The notes under the pieces: model-generated
Databases searched by the model: none
What the model saw: the letters and a program-made list of their open reading frames with translations, nothing else
What the model was told of the DNA's origin: nothing
Translations under genes and position numbers: made by a program
Origin: Gnetum montanum
Lineage: Eukaryota; Streptophyta; Gnetopsida; Gnetales; Gnetaceae
NCBI GenBank assembly: GCA_015680685.1
Contig: MNCI01007769.1
Span: forward strand, 79,631 to 143,630
Direction: 5' to 3'
Length of the DNA: 64,000 nucleotides
Shown: positions 1 to 12,037 of the stretch, in pieces
Layout of the letters: each line of letters begins with the position of its first letter
How positions within the stretch are numbered: position 1 is the first letter of the stretch

Positions 1-857
1 TTGCCCGATAGAAATTTCTATTAAAATTTTTTCATAGAAGCGCTTGTGCTTAAAAGCGTTAAGAGAACTTTAGTAGTAAATTTCATTATTGTGCAACGTG
101 TGGAAACTGCTATGGGATTGTTGTAAGAGAACCTCTGTTTGTAGTCACGCCGCTGAACAATTCAATAGTCGAGAGGGTTCAGAAAATCTTTGGTATTTTG
201 ATGGGACCATAATAGCTTCTTTTTATCTTTAAAGTGAATTCTCGTGGTTTTTCAATCAGAAATTGTCAAGTCTTTTAAAGGTTCTATTTGAATGCAATCG
301 TTGACATCTATTATCTAGTCAAAATGGACTCTCGTACGTGGTAGTTTATGCAGCAATTTTTGGTAGCATAGTAGGATTGTCTTGAAGATATTGCTTGTTT
401 GAGCCTTGGAAGTTTGAACAATTCATAGATATTGAATTTGGGATAGCTTTATTGCGAAGTGTTTACTCCTGTCATTTTACCTTGTTTAAATATTTGAGGT
501 TTACACAAATCTTCTTTCTTTTCTTTTCTATTTATTTCTATCGGATCTTGCTCTATTTCTAGTTTTCTTGTGGAACTATCTCATTCTCTGGGGAAAATTA
601 GGAGTAGATTGCAGAGTTGTGCTTAAATGTTCTTGCAAAATTTTATTTGTTACAAGTAGGTATTATAAGGACCGTGTAGACTAGGCAGTTGAACAAAATA
701 GGAAATTTTCAAGAACTCATAGTACTTGGCAAAGTTGGCTGAATCTCTTTAAAGTAAGTCATTTGTAGTTTACACACAACGCAATCCTTCCATTTCTCAC
801 AACCGCACGCCGCAACAGCACACACACATACTCACATTAACTACTGATTTTATTTAG
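1..857. other. CpG-richer non-coding flank, no gene recognised
   Basis: No reading frame was recognised here. CG dinucleotides are noticeably more frequent than in the retroelement DNA that fills the rest of the window, for example around 150-172, 330-340 and 800-815. This suggests the left edge has not suffered the same methylation-driven decay. It ends in a pyrimidine-rich stretch and TTTATTTAG at 849-857, which would serve as a 3' splice site for the exon-like frame that follows. It may be intron of a host gene lying to the left, or simply younger sequence. Confidence 0.35.
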
Positions 858-1064
858 AGGTATCTGGGCCTTGGTGTTGCCAGAGACCAGCAGGCACCTA
901 AATCCTGTTCGAGGACACTCGTTGGCGATCGCGTCCCAAACGGTCGCCAACACATAGATGTTGGTCATTTTGGCTCTAAGTATCCTATCCTTGTAAATGA
1001 TGTTGAATTGGCTTATAAAGAGGTGTATCTGCATTTCTTCAAAGAAAAGACTAGTGCTAGATAA
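858..1064 (+). pseudogene. Exon-like open frame (possible terminal exon, unrecognised)
   Basis: After TTTATTTAG a frame of 68 codons runs to TAA at 1062-1064. The stretch is GC- and CpG-rich compared with its surroundings and has mixed codon use. It includes the texts LVGDRVPNGRQHIDVGHF and ELAYKEVYLHFF. I do not recognise the family. The opposite strand is also open over 837-1034 and follows a usable ATGCAG acceptor, so the coding strand is not certain; I favour plus because of the stronger pyrimidine tract. The retroelement remnant on the minus strand starts only about 20 bases downstream. If this is a true last exon, its 3' untranslated region has been replaced by, or fused to, an element. 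It could also be gene debris carried by a transposon. Confidence 0.35.
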
Positions 1065-1084
1065 TACTTCTCCACTTTAGTGTA

Positions 1085-2060
1085 TTAATTCTTGTGGATT
1101 ACTAACATGTGGCTAATGTAGTATATAGGAATTTTTGCTTTTTCATCATGTTTATAATAGAGTAGATAGGAAATCGATGTCTTAAATATGGCAAGATAAA
1201 TGTAAAATAGTTTACACTCTTGTAGAGAATAGCTATTGATGGTTGTGTTATTTCTCACGTAAGGTTTTGAAAGGCCTCTTGGGATTGAGCCATCCACTTA
1301 TAGTGAACTCCTTTCTTAAGCAAGTGTTGCATCAGCTGTAACTTATCTGTAAGTGTAGTGATAAACCTAAGAATAAGTTTTAATCTTCATTGTAATCCTT
1401 GAAGCTCTTTAAGGTTGGTAGGCACTGCTAATTTGGATATGGCCTTAGCCTTATTAAGATCAATGTGTATCACTACTTTGGAGACCACAAAGTCAAGCAT
1501 CTTATTGGTCTTAACACCGAAGGCACACTTATTACAATTTACCATAAGCTTGTATTTGAGACATCATTTACACATGATATCTAGGTCATTAGCATGGTCA
1601 TGGGCCATCTTGGACTTAATATCTATGTCATCTATGTAATCATTAAGCAAACCTAGCATGTAATCATTCAATATATAGGTCCTAGCACGTTGGTATAACA
1701 CTTTGATGTTCTCAAGGCCAAAGGGAATTATGGTACAATGAAAAGTACCCCATGTGATCATGAGGGTCATCCTAAGTTGGTGCTATGAATTGATCCTAAT
1801 TTTGCTATATCCAAAGAATCCATCCATAAAGGACAATAATACATGTCTTGTTGTAGTATCGATAAGTTGATCAATACTAGGAAAAGGGAAGTCATCCTTG
1901 ATAGTTGCTTTATTTAGATCTTAAAAATCAATGGAAATAAAAGTACTCCCATTTTTCTTATGGACTACCACTATGTTGGATACCCATTATGTGTAATCAA
2001 CAACTGTAATGAAACCGTAATGAAACCTACCAAGGCCAAATTTGAACTAATCTTGTGCAC
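1085..2060 (-). pseudogene. Ty3/gypsy reverse transcriptase and start of RNase H (broken)
   Basis: Read on the minus strand, the order is as in plant gypsy pol. A VVVHKKNGS segment (about 1990-1960) leads to FPFPSIDQLID and FMDGFFGYSKI, then TWGTFHCTIIPFGLENIKVLYQRA (shortened here) near 1750-1680. Next comes DYIDDIDIKSK, which is the catalytic YVDDM box with the first D of the pair kept. Then LKYKLMVNCNKCAFGV, a KGVHYKW connection, and HDEKAKIPIYYISHML, which matches the start of RNase H. Several frameshifts and stops are present. Box wording (FGLKNAGATYQRA type, HAIYYLSK type) fits the Tat-like side of Ty3/gypsy. The upstream half of pol is cut off at the inverted duplication beginning at 2019, and the downstream end stops abruptly at about 1085. 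Confidence 0.85.
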
Positions 2061-2507
2061 TTTTTAATTAATTGGTCTAATGATAGCATTTGGTATGATG
2101 TTGGACTAGACTAGACATGGGTCTAGTCCTGGCATATCTTAATATGACTAGGAAAATGCCTTAATGTTGCTTTGTAATATCTTGGTGATGTCTTTAGTAC
2201 ATTGAGGCTCCAGTGAGGAACTTAGTTTAAGGATGTTCTCTTTACCACTATGCACTATGATAGGAACCTCNTGCATAGTGGTAAAGAGAACATCCTTAAA
2301 CTAAGTTCCTCACTGGAGCCTCAATGTACTAAAGACATCACCAAGATATTACAAAGCAACATTAAGGCATTTTCCTAGTCATATTAAGATATGCCAGGAC
2401 TAGACCCATGTCTAGTCTAGTCCAACATCATACCAAATGCTATCATTAGACCAATTAATTAAAAAGTGCACAAGATTAGTTCAAATTTGGCCTTGGTAGG
2501 TTTCATT
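2019..2507. repeat. Perfect 236 bp inverted duplication around an N (likely assembly fault)
   Basis: Bases 2019-2254 and 2272-2507 are reverse complements of each other with no mismatch that I can find. They are separated by 17 bases that end in N (2271), and a second N sits at 2508. Everything around this site is old and heavily mutated, so an error-free inverted repeat bracketed by two unknown bases is best read as a mis-joined contig or gap fill. Order and orientation of sequence across 2019-2508 should not be trusted. Confidence 0.85.
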
Positions 2508-2508
2508 N

Positions 2509-3330
2509 CTATGTGATATATAAGACTCTTAAACTCAAGATCTAGGCAATCAAGCTTGATACACTATTCAACATCACGATGAGGTCCATGTAGACACAAA
2601 GGCAAGTAGATTTGATACCAAATAATCATACTTTGATCCTACATGTCAAGAAAAAGCATATTAAATGATGCCTAGGTAAAGGTGATTAAACAAAATGCTA
2701 AAATGCTATAAAATTATACAAACACATATAAGTCAAGGGCATCCAAGATCATCAATGAGGTAAGGAATATTTGATAAAGTGCAATAAGGAGCAACAAAGG
2801 TCAAGTAAAGGTCAAACCAAGGGAAATCTAAGAAATAAGACTACACATGGTCAATAAAGACCATGATTTTTCCATTTTGGGCATTAGTGGATGATGATGC
2901 TAGTTTAGAGTCTTGGTGGACTATGATGCTAGTTTAAGGCTTTAGTGGTCATGGTCATTTGAAGTTAAATAGTGGTTAGGGATGGTTAAATATCACTATT
3001 TGATACCATTTAAAGGTTAAACAAAGGTAAATAATACTATAATGAGACAAATAAAGAACATATAAGGCTATATAAAGGCCATATAAGGTCAACAAGTTTA
3101 AAAAGTCAACACAAGTCTAAAAATAAGCCAAAACATTACATAATAAGGCATGAATCAATAAAAATAGACTATATATGATAAAATGTGGCTAACATATGTA
3201 AAATGTGATTATGTTTTGCTAGTTTTAGGCCTTAATTGGCAATGTTTCAAGGCTACAAGGCCATTAGGTAAGTTTAGACATCAATCAGGGTTGATCTAGG
3301 CTATTTGAACCTAAAAATCAAGTGTTTTGA
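2509..3330. other. Non-coding AT-rich retroelement DNA
   Basis: No coding similarity was seen. It holds short repeated words (AAGGTCAA, AAGGCCATATAAGG) and, at 2887-2953, two copies of a minisatellite listed separately. Position and wording suggest the 3' untranslated part of a minus-strand gypsy element. Confidence 0.4.
2887..2953 (+). repeat. Two to three units of the GATGCTAGTTTAAGG minisatellite
   Basis: Units of about 30 bases share the core ATGATGCTAGTTTA followed by a 'trGTGG(a/t)' stretch. The same repeat family, in the same orientation, appears at 12038-12260 and 59602-59660, so it marks related elements. Confidence 0.6.
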
Positions 3331-6300
3331 GGCTTCTACGCTAGGCTTAACATGGAAGTAGGGACCCTTAACATAGAAAGCAAGGAAAATTGTGGAATGC
3401 TCAAAGGTACAAAATTAAGGTTATAGGACCTTCCCAAGATAGTGTAGGGTTAGATGGATTAAAATTGGGCACTTGAGAGGTCTGTAAAGGCTAAAAAGTA
3501 GGTTTTGGGGCCTTACCCCTTGTTTCGAATTTGTCCAACATGTAAAATCAAAATTCAAGACATAATGGGATCAAAAATGATAAAATAAGAAGCCAAGATC
3601 CATATCTTGAGTTTGTGCATCCTCTAGCTTCATTTTGAGGTAGTTTGAGTTTATTTTGAGTGTCAAAACATGTTAAAATAGCTTCACCCTTTTTTTCCAC
3701 ATTGGGAATAGTACCCTTAGCATGGGAAAAAACGAGGATACTTTTTTTTTTTTTTGAATTCAAGATAATTTAGAAGCACTCTAACTAGGTTTCTAGGCCC
3801 CTAGGTCTATATAATTTGATTCTACAAGTTTCTAGCAAATTTTGGGCATATTTGAAGGTTGTTTAAGGGTACTTAAGGTATTTCTCCTTTGTTACCACAC
3901 TAATGGAGTTACTAAAATGTTAAAACATGGGGTAAATGGATTTTAAAGGCTGAAATAAGGTTAGACAGGTAAAATCTTGAGGCTATGAGGTTCTAGGCTT
4001 CTCCATTGTAGAACTTTGGCTTTTGGTAGTGTCATCTTCCTAGTAGAAGTGGAAAAGTAGCTTTTCCCCCATGTTTCCATGTTAGGGAAGTTACTCTAGC
4101 ATGGAAGAAGTAAGAATCCTATATCTAGGCTAATTTAAATAAGAATTTATCATGCATGTTACCCCCCAAAGTTGCCAAGTTCAAGGGATATGGATCCATG
4201 TCCAAATATAGTAGTTTTCAGCATTCCTAAGTGGTTTTTTATCATTTTCCCTTTTTCCACAATAGGGATGGAGATATAATCATGGAAAACTAAGGAGAAC
4301 CATCCCTTGGCCACCTAGGCTCAATCTTATGAATTTTACGAGCTCTAATGGTTATCGCAAAGGTCCTAGAATGCATGAAAGGTCATTTAATGTTATTCTA
4401 AGGTGTTTAGAAGAACCAAACAAGTTTCCCATTTAGTTTACATGTTTTGGATACTATTCTTAGTGTGGAAAAATGGATTCCTAGTGTAGAAGAACCAAAC
4501 ATCTTAGATATAGGCCAATTTTAACCTTAATTGGCTATGCATGTTAGCCTTTAGAGCTATTAGGGTTGAGGATTAGGGCTTCATATTAAGGTTTGGTAAT
4601 TTTGGGTATTTATAAGTATTTTTTAGGCTTTCCCCTTTTCTCTCATGCTAAGAATAGGGTTCTTAGCATGAAAAACTTGTGAGAATCATTTTTTAACCTT
4701 TTGACATTAGTTTCTTAAAATTTGAAAACTCCAGAGGATGTTAGCAAGGTCCTAGAGCACATGCAAGTCTAGTTAATGTTGTTTTGAGGTATTTATGGAT
4801 CCAAAATAAGTCTTTCCATTATTTTATACACTACGTAGAATGGATGGAAGAATCCCTACCATGGAAACATTAGAAAACTTAGATATATCCTAGCTTTGAC
4901 TTCAACTAACCATGCATATGTGCTTCCAGGGTTGTTAGGGATGAGGACAAGGGTTTTGAGTCAAAACTGGTTAGTTTGAAATTTTCCTAGGTGTTTTCAA
5001 TCTTTCCCTTGTTTTTCCACATTAGGGATAGTATTCCTAGCATGAAAACGTTTGGGGAAATATATTTTCACCTTTTTGCATCATTTTTAGCCATGAATGT
5101 AGGTCCCTAAGATTGCTAGTGATGATTACCAATACCTAGTATTAAAATTTTGCTTTTTAGAAGGTTGATGAGTGGTTTTTGATGTTTTCCAATTTCTTAC
5201 TTGTTGGGGCTTTGATGATCAATGTGGAAAATTGAGGAAAAATATTTTTAGCCATTTTTTGTTGCTTTTGGCATGCATGTAGTATTCTAAGCTTGTTGGC
5301 ATTAATTGTTCATACTTGATGTCAAATTTTTATTGTTTCAAGGATCATTAGGTAATTTTTTAGCTTTCTCCATTTTCCACATTTGTGCTTCCATGGTCAG
5401 TGTGGAAAATTTTTGGGGAGTGCTTTTTATCCTTTTATGGTCAATCTGGTGATGCATGAGTGTCCACAAGCTTGCTAGAGTTAGCCATTAGTGTCTAAGG
5501 TAAAAATCTAATCATTTTAAAAGTTTTGAGGGGGTTTTTAGGATTTCCCCTTTCCATGAAAACTAAAGGTCAAAGGCTCATCATGGAAGAGGGCTCCCCC
5601 AACTAAGAAAGTTAGGTCTAGGCCAAATTGACAGTCTATCAACCATGCATGTCAAATTCTCAGGTTGCCAATGTCAACATTCAATGCTAGGTGTTAAGAT
5701 TCGATAGTTTAGAGGCTTCTAAGTGGCTCCTAGAATCTCCCCCTTTTATCCATGTTGGAATTGGCCCTAGCATGGATGAGAAGGGAATGATAGTTTTGTA
5801 TCATTTTTTACCACTTTTAAGGCTTTCAGAAGCTCTAGAGCATTTTGGTAGGGCCTAGGCGTTACCAAGCATCAAGCAATGATAATTAAGCAATTGATTT
5901 AGGTCATTTTTAGCTTCCCTCCATCTATCCATGCTAAGGGTAAGAGGCTTAACATGGAAGAAGCCTCCCCCAATGTGAAAGAAACTAAATCCAAGATTTT
6001 GACTAGTTTTGACAAGTTTTGACTAGGTTTGGTAGGGTCTTGAGGATGTTGAAGATGCTTGGAGGAGTTCAAGGTCATGTGGACCCATCTTGTTGGTCAA
6101 GCTTGGGCTAGATGGGTAATATGGGGTAATAATGGATGTTAACCCAATTCTTCCATGTTAGGCACTACTACCCTAGTATGGAAGCCCATGATGTCTAGCT
6201 TTCTTCATGTCACAGCCACTTTTGGAATCTTGGGGTTGAAAAAGGTAGATTTGGGCCATAAAAAATTGTAAAATATTTGTATTTTGATGGGTTTGTGAAT

Positions 6301-6350
6301 ATGAGTGATGTTTCCATATTGGGAATAATATCCTCAACATGGATGCATGG
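3331..6350. repeat. Degenerate tandem array, ~187 bp monomer, ~375 bp dimer, each with a hairpin
   Basis: About 14-16 diverged copies of a unit of roughly 175-220 bases. Every unit centres on an imperfect palindrome of the type TTCCAT/CATGTTAGGG...CCCTAGCATGGAA; clear examples lie at 3694-3730, 4075-4110, 4254-4290, 4641-4676, 5012-5050, 5371-5410, 5731-5790, 5921-5970, 6149-6185 and 6310-6350. Two kinds of linker alternate. Type A contains TAGATATAGGCC...CATGCATGTT (near 4111, 4490, 4869, 5606, 5979; steps of about 380, 378, 737 and 373). Type B contains CAAGGTCCTAGA or its relatives (near 4293, 4679, 5049, 5411, 5788; steps of about 386, 370, 362 and 377). The array therefore has a dimeric higher-order period of about 375 bases. 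It has no coding content and lies in the presumed 3' untranslated part of element W. Confidence 0.75.
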
Positions 6351-6802
6351 GAGTTGAGATTGCAATATGGTTTTAAGTGTCAAAATTAGAACAAAATCTT
6401 AGCGTTGATACCATCTCTTAGTTAAGAGAGAAGGCATAGGGTGGGGCCTAGAATCCAAAAATTTGAAATTTTGAAAAGTGAAGTTTTTTCCCACCCAAAA
6501 CCAATATGAACTAGAATTTCCCTACTTTGCACTTTAGTGCACTTGTAGTTATGGTGCAATAAATTAGTAGCTAGGCTTTTAAGTTATGCGTTTAGGTTTT
6601 AAATGTGATTTTATTGGGAAATATCACAAGTTTTAATCATAATTATCATTATACCTCAACAAGAAATTTGAGGAGAGCTTTGATAGAGGTTATTGTGGTA
6701 GAAGCAACCAATTTTCACCATGGAAGCCTCCCATCTTCCTCACAACCAACATTGATCTCCCATCCTTTTCAATTTTTAGTCATTCCCAACATTAAGCCTA
6801 TC
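6351..6802. other. Leader region before the antisense spliced gene
   Basis: No coding frame is needed to explain this stretch; the open frame over 6605-6835 overlaps exon 1 of the plus-strand gene but begins upstream of it. A poly-T-rich leader and 'CACTTTAGTGCACTTGTAG' lie at about 6530-6550. Bases 6411-6422 read on the minus strand resemble an initiator-Met primer site (TGGTATCA) but lack a convincing LTR beside them. Confidence 0.3.
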
Positions 6803-9800
6803 ATGGCACTAAAGAAAGAAGGGGGAAAGAACTAGAACCCTATGATATAGAAGGTGGATGAATGTTCTTAGAAGCTAGAAGAAGTACCTAGGATCATATT
6901 CATCCAAGCTTCTTCTAGTGCTACTCCAAGGTAGGTAGTTCTACCTATTTTTACCTTTTTCTATGGTTTTTCTAGTTTTTCTTGCCATGTGTTAGAGTTA
7001 GTTCTTCTAGATCTACTATATTGAAGGGATTAAAATGGGATTTTTATAAAATACCACCTTCTATTTTGTCCATTTCCACATGGATCCATGGTTGTTTCAT
7101 TGCTTTAGCTTTGGTAGATTCAATTTTGAAAATAAGGCTTGCTCTTTTGTGCTTTTTATGAAAATTTGGTGTTGTTGCCATGTTTTTAGATCGAGGCCTT
7201 ATGATTTGTTGAAATTAAATTTCAATAAAATCCCACCACATTATTTGGGTTAAAATTTAATGGGTTTCAATGGTTTTGGCTATTTTGACTATCTCCATGG
7301 CTATATGAAATCTAGCTTTTGAGGATTTTGATGTTTTGGTATGAAAAAGAAAGTAAATTTATGTATTTATTTTCTTGGAAGATTGGCTGAAAATTTTTGA
7401 AATTTAAGATATTGATTTTTAGCTCTCTTTTTATTATTTCTAATGCATGTTTTTTCATTTAATTTGGATTTGTAACGATGAAGTTATGGCTATTTTTCTA
7501 TCATTGTGTAGTTAGATTGTTTGTGCTACTTTCTTAATTTTATGTAATTTTGTAGATTTGTTTTAATGAAACATCAAAGTTATTGGCTAATTTTTGGTGT
7601 GGCTAAGTAGGTATTGGCTTTATATTTCCAACATACATGGAATCACTCCAGTTGGACTTAAAACAAAGTTTCTATGAAATTTTTATGAAGCATGTGCAAT
7701 AAGGATGTTTGTGCCATTTTCAAATTATTGTCCAAATTGATGAATTTCTACTGAGTAAATGGAACATATTTTGAATTTATTCTAGGCATAGAAGTTAGGG
7801 CTGAATTTAAGTTTTTAAAAAATGATGAAATAACTCCTTTCGGAGCTCAAACAAATTTTTGACAAATTTTTTACCAACCTTGCACAAAAAGGGTTAAATA
7901 TTGACAACTAAAGTTTTGGCTAAATGTTTTCATGTTTTATGCATATATCATTATATGTTTTTGATTTTAATGATCATGAATATAAGTTTCATAACTTCAA
8001 GATTTTTTCTTGCAGTAGAATGATTGAAATTGAAGCATCGATGAATTATTTATGAATTTTTTGGTTATGGTTATGTGAATAAGACAAAATCATGGTTGTA
8101 GCACATTAACCATATGGATATAGAAGTGGTTGATATGTATAAACTATGTTTTCCTTTTCTCAATATATAAAAATAATGCCTAAATTTTTTTAAGAAGAGT
8201 AAAATATTTTTCTATTTTTAATCAACAATTACTATGGCTACATGGTTTTTTCTTAGTTCATGATGCACTTTTCTAAATCTATGCATAGCTTAGATGATTT
8301 TTTTCAATTTTATACATGCTTTGCATAATTTAGATGTTGTGGTCACACTTGTCTATAGATGCAGTTGGGGTCATTATGGAGACCATGTTGCCTTGAGCAT
8401 CTAGCTTGATTGCCAAATACATTATTGACAAGCTACTTTCTAAGACTGCAGGGGAACTAGCAACTTCCATAAGCCCATATTACCTTATAGATATTTGGAC
8501 GATGCTAAAGTATAGTTAGTATAATACTAAAAATACTCTAATGGTGGTGCATATAGCCCAAACATTATTCCAAAACTTGGTTAGCACAATGTATCAGCTA
8601 CAAGGATAAGCATGGCTATTGTAATTATTTTATGCTTTTGGCTTGACTACCTTCCATAACCTAATTGATTTTATAACTTATTGTAGGTACAAGATCAATG
8701 ATAATGGTTTGATCATCAATGGCTCAAATTTCTTTGGATGAATTCACCAAGAGTCCCTAAATTAGGACTACCATGTACCAACAATTAAGAGGGGATTTTT
8801 AATGAATATTCCACTAGGTTTAACCATGTGTACAAGAAGTGTAGGGATGATGGGATGATGCATAACTAGTGGATAGATGCAAATAGCATGGATTAAACCC
8901 TTAGAGTTGGGATCTCCACACCGAAGAGGAAAAGGAAAGGTAAACATAAAGGCTATAGCTTCTAGTGTTTTTAGGTCTATAACTTTGAGTGTTGTATTTC
9001 TTTGCTTGGTCATTGAAATTTCTCATGTTGATGTTAAACTTTGGTTATTACTTTGTAGGACCTTTTACCTCAGTTGATGTCACTATACCACTTTTAGGTT
9101 CATGTCATGAGGATACCCTCATCCTAAAGCTTGGTGAGATGACATCATTACAACAGTGGCTAAAGGAATAGGTACTTGCATATGTTCAAGAAAACATACA
9201 GTGTGTAGGTTTTCTTGATGTATTCATGGCACCTATCCCTTCCATTCTTGTTGTGGAGATGTTGCATGTCATTGACTACTTCAATGAGAAGGTTGGTAGT
9301 TTTATCACCATCTTCTAAGGTGTGAAGGTAAAATGGACATAGGTGCTAGCCTCTTTTGCAACTTTCTTGGTATCCCTATTGGTGGGGTAAAGGTTCCCAG
9401 CAAGATAGTAAGGAAATCGAGCCATCGCAATGAAGTTCTAGAGTGGCTTGGTGCCAACATGGGCCACTTAGAATTTTGATGGATAGCTTCATGAACCCTA
9501 ATGCAAAGGAATCATATCCTTTGTTTAGGTCTCATGCATCTTCCAATCTGCTATCACAAAAGAAGGTAATCAACCCAACAAAAGGGTGGACCTTTAAAAA
9601 GGTTGTAGTGGAGGACATCAAATTTGATTGGGCAACTACTTTGGCTATTGGGATTTAGGAGGAGATCGTTAGACTCCATGGTGAAACCTCTATGATAATC
9701 CATATGTACTTTGCATTTTTTGAAGGTTATCTAAAGAGGCTTGTAGAGTTTCTAGTGGTGTACAAGAATGGACAATGGGTTTCCTAAGACACAAACCAAC

Positions 9801-11720
9801 TTTCTAGATCTTGAATGAAGCACATTTATCCAATATTGTAGGTCCAAAACCCACCAGAGGAAATGGATGATACATTATCCATCACCACTAAGAATCTTGA
9901 AGTTAGGTAGTATGTGTCTCCTGAATGTACTAATGATGATGAGCATCTTTTGTTTCCCACTAGTATCTAGGATGTTAGATGATGATGTATGGAGGTCGAA
10001 GGAGTAGCTAGGGAGAAACCCAAGAGGCCTATGAAGAGGCACCCCCATCATCAAGATAGCCTACCCCAGAGAAGCTTAAAATTAAGCTCTATCCATCACA
10101 ATAGGTAGTTGTAGGTATGCTTTTTTAAATGTTTCTATTTCATGTTTTAAAGTTTATGACTACTTTGTGGTTTCATTTGTTAACTAATTTTCTATGTGCT
10201 ATGTTTGTAGACAAGCATCAGGCTATGTAGTCCAAGCTATTATGGAGGCAAAACAAAGATATGCTAAAGAGAAACTCCTAAAGCAACCTATGGTTGAAGG
10301 ATTTGCCAATGTAGGTATAGATGATTTAGACATCTTGTTTGGTAAGGCAGTACTTAGTACAACACCCATCATCATCCCTAAGGAGGAAGAGGAGGAGAAG
10401 CTAGGTATGCATATGCCTTAATATTTTCATTATATCTCATTGTTTATCTTTGGCTATGATCCAAACCTTTAGATGATTGGTATGATTATAGTAGTTCTTA
10501 AGCCATGGATGCAAGCTCTCATCCTGAAGTTTGCTGTAAAACCATGGGTAGATACTCTAGACAAAGTGGAGTTTGTGTGTGTGATGGCCAAGGAAATCAT
10601 TGATTAGTTGCATTATGTTACACCTGAGATAGGTAAGGATTTTATTTTATGTTTTTCAATCATGGAATTTGCTTACATTATGGATATCTTAGGTTGTGCA
10701 TTATGTCTTATGGTTGTATTTTATGCTTTTGTAGTGCCTTCTATGGAGTGGGATCCCAATAGAGACATGGAGATAGACTCCTTACCTAAGCTTTCCTCTA
10801 ATGTATCTAGTGTACCTGTGAAGTTGTACAAGACTACTACTAATTTAACAATGATGTGTGGAGAAACTTCATGAGAGCTAGAGAGGTCTAATAAATCCCT
10901 ATGGAAGGAAGTTGTGGCATAAAGGGAAAAGACTCAAAGAAAGCAGAATACAATTATAGATCTTCAATACTATAAGACCTATGTGGAATCCCAAGTGGGT
11001 AACTTAGGGTACTTATAGACTAAGGAGATCATCTAGGCTTGCTATTGGCATGCCATATAGGACAAAGTAGTAGTCGTACGAGACAGGGTAGAACAATGTA
11101 TGTAGATGAACCTCAACTCCTAGAAGGTGAAGGATTAGAAGGATCACTATGCTTGGGGTTCTAGAATGAGGCAAGACACAAAAGGCCCATAAGTGATAGT
11201 ACAAGGTGGATCATGGAGCCTGCATAAATTGACTTAAGAAGGAGTTGTTTAAATGGCACAACAGAGAGTTTTTCATCTAGGTGATCTAGGTGGAGAGTGC
11301 TTATCAAATTTTTGAAAGTACTCTTAAGGTGGAGCAATACCCTACTCTTCATATTACAATTTCTAGAAATGATACCTCTAAAGCTACTACTACCTAAAAT
11401 CTTCGTACTTGGACTCCTATGGATAGGACTGACATTTTCTCTAGCATTGATCTTGGGGATGTTGACTTTGCCAACATGATAGAGGACCAGGGCATCTATC
11501 ATTTGGAGGAAGGTCTTCCCCATCTACCCCCAGAGGTAATGGAGTTGGGATATCCATAGGTTGATATGTTTTATGTTTTATTTTTTGTTCTAAATCATGA
11601 CTTTTGATATGGGTTAATAACTAGCTATATGTTATTTTATTCTAGACCTTAGAATTCATGGGCAGTTCTAGTGGTGAGGGTGGGAATGACCCACAACTCC
11701 TTCCTTTGGATGTCACTTAG
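6803..11720 (+). pseudogene. Spliced antisense gene relic inside element W (gypsy-type additional ORF)
   Basis: A series of plus-strand frames sits between good splice signals, with its start and stop both visible. Proposed exons: 6803-6930 (ATG, then MALKKEGGKN with a stop, donor GTAGGTAG), 8687-8939 (ends SPHRRGKGK, donor GTAAAC), 9059 to about 10104 (long frame with few stops), 10211-10404 (QASGYVVQAIMEAKQRY... to an EEEEEK tract), 10492-10632, 10735-11559 and 11646-11720 (SSSGEGG...PLDVT then TAG). Exon 3 carries HVIDYFNEKVGSFITIF and ASFATFLGIPIGG, a layout like the 'putative gypsy type transposon' proteins carried by Tat-like elements. The part after 10870 (ELERSNKSLWKEVVA, YVESQVGNLGYL) has coiled-coil character. 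It runs antisense to W gag, as known additional ORFs in this lineage can. A captured host gene is the alternative. About a dozen stops or shifts make it inactive. Confidence 0.55.
6931..8686 (+). other. Large AT-rich presumed intron 1 of the antisense gene
   Basis: The stretch opens with GTAGGTAG and closes with ACTTATTGTAG. The inside is T-rich with no coding similarity on either strand. Long T and A tracts, as found in plant introns, run through it. The boundary assignment depends on the exon 1 call. Confidence 0.4.
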
Positions 11721-12037
11721 TAGCCTCCTTTAGTTTAGATTGTTGGATATTTTTTTATTTATATGTTGATGGCTATGATTAGGCAAGACTATGTTATTGA
11801 TGGTTGTTATTATTTGACATTCTTGCCACACATTGTGACCATGGCTATGTATGTTATGGACATTTTAAATTTAAATTTAAATTTTTGTTTTATTTTTGGC
11901 TATATATAGCTATAGTAATAGTAAATGTTGTAAACATTGAGAATGGCTATGTTGACATTTTTTTTATAACATTAAATAGCTAATCAATGCAATAATAGGC
12001 TAATTGAAGAGAGATATAATAATAATAAAAGGGATGT
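11721..12037. other. AT-rich spacer
   Basis: No gene was seen. It contains TTTAAATTTAAATTTAAAT near 11868-11886 and a run of TAA triplets near 12020, just before the minisatellite. Confidence 0.4.

Noticed and set aside
2104-2130. Inverted repeat GGACTAGAC...GGTCTAGTCC
   Set aside because: It lies inside decayed pol sequence and is doubled only by the assembly fault; no sign of function.
6405-6425. Initiator-Met-like primer site (TGGTATCA, minus strand)
   Set aside because: No LTR end or second LTR could be placed beside it, and eight matching bases occur by chance in this length.
11161-11523. 120-codon minus-strand open frame
   Set aside because: It is the reverse strand of the last large exon of the antisense gene, with no domain likeness and no upstream signals.
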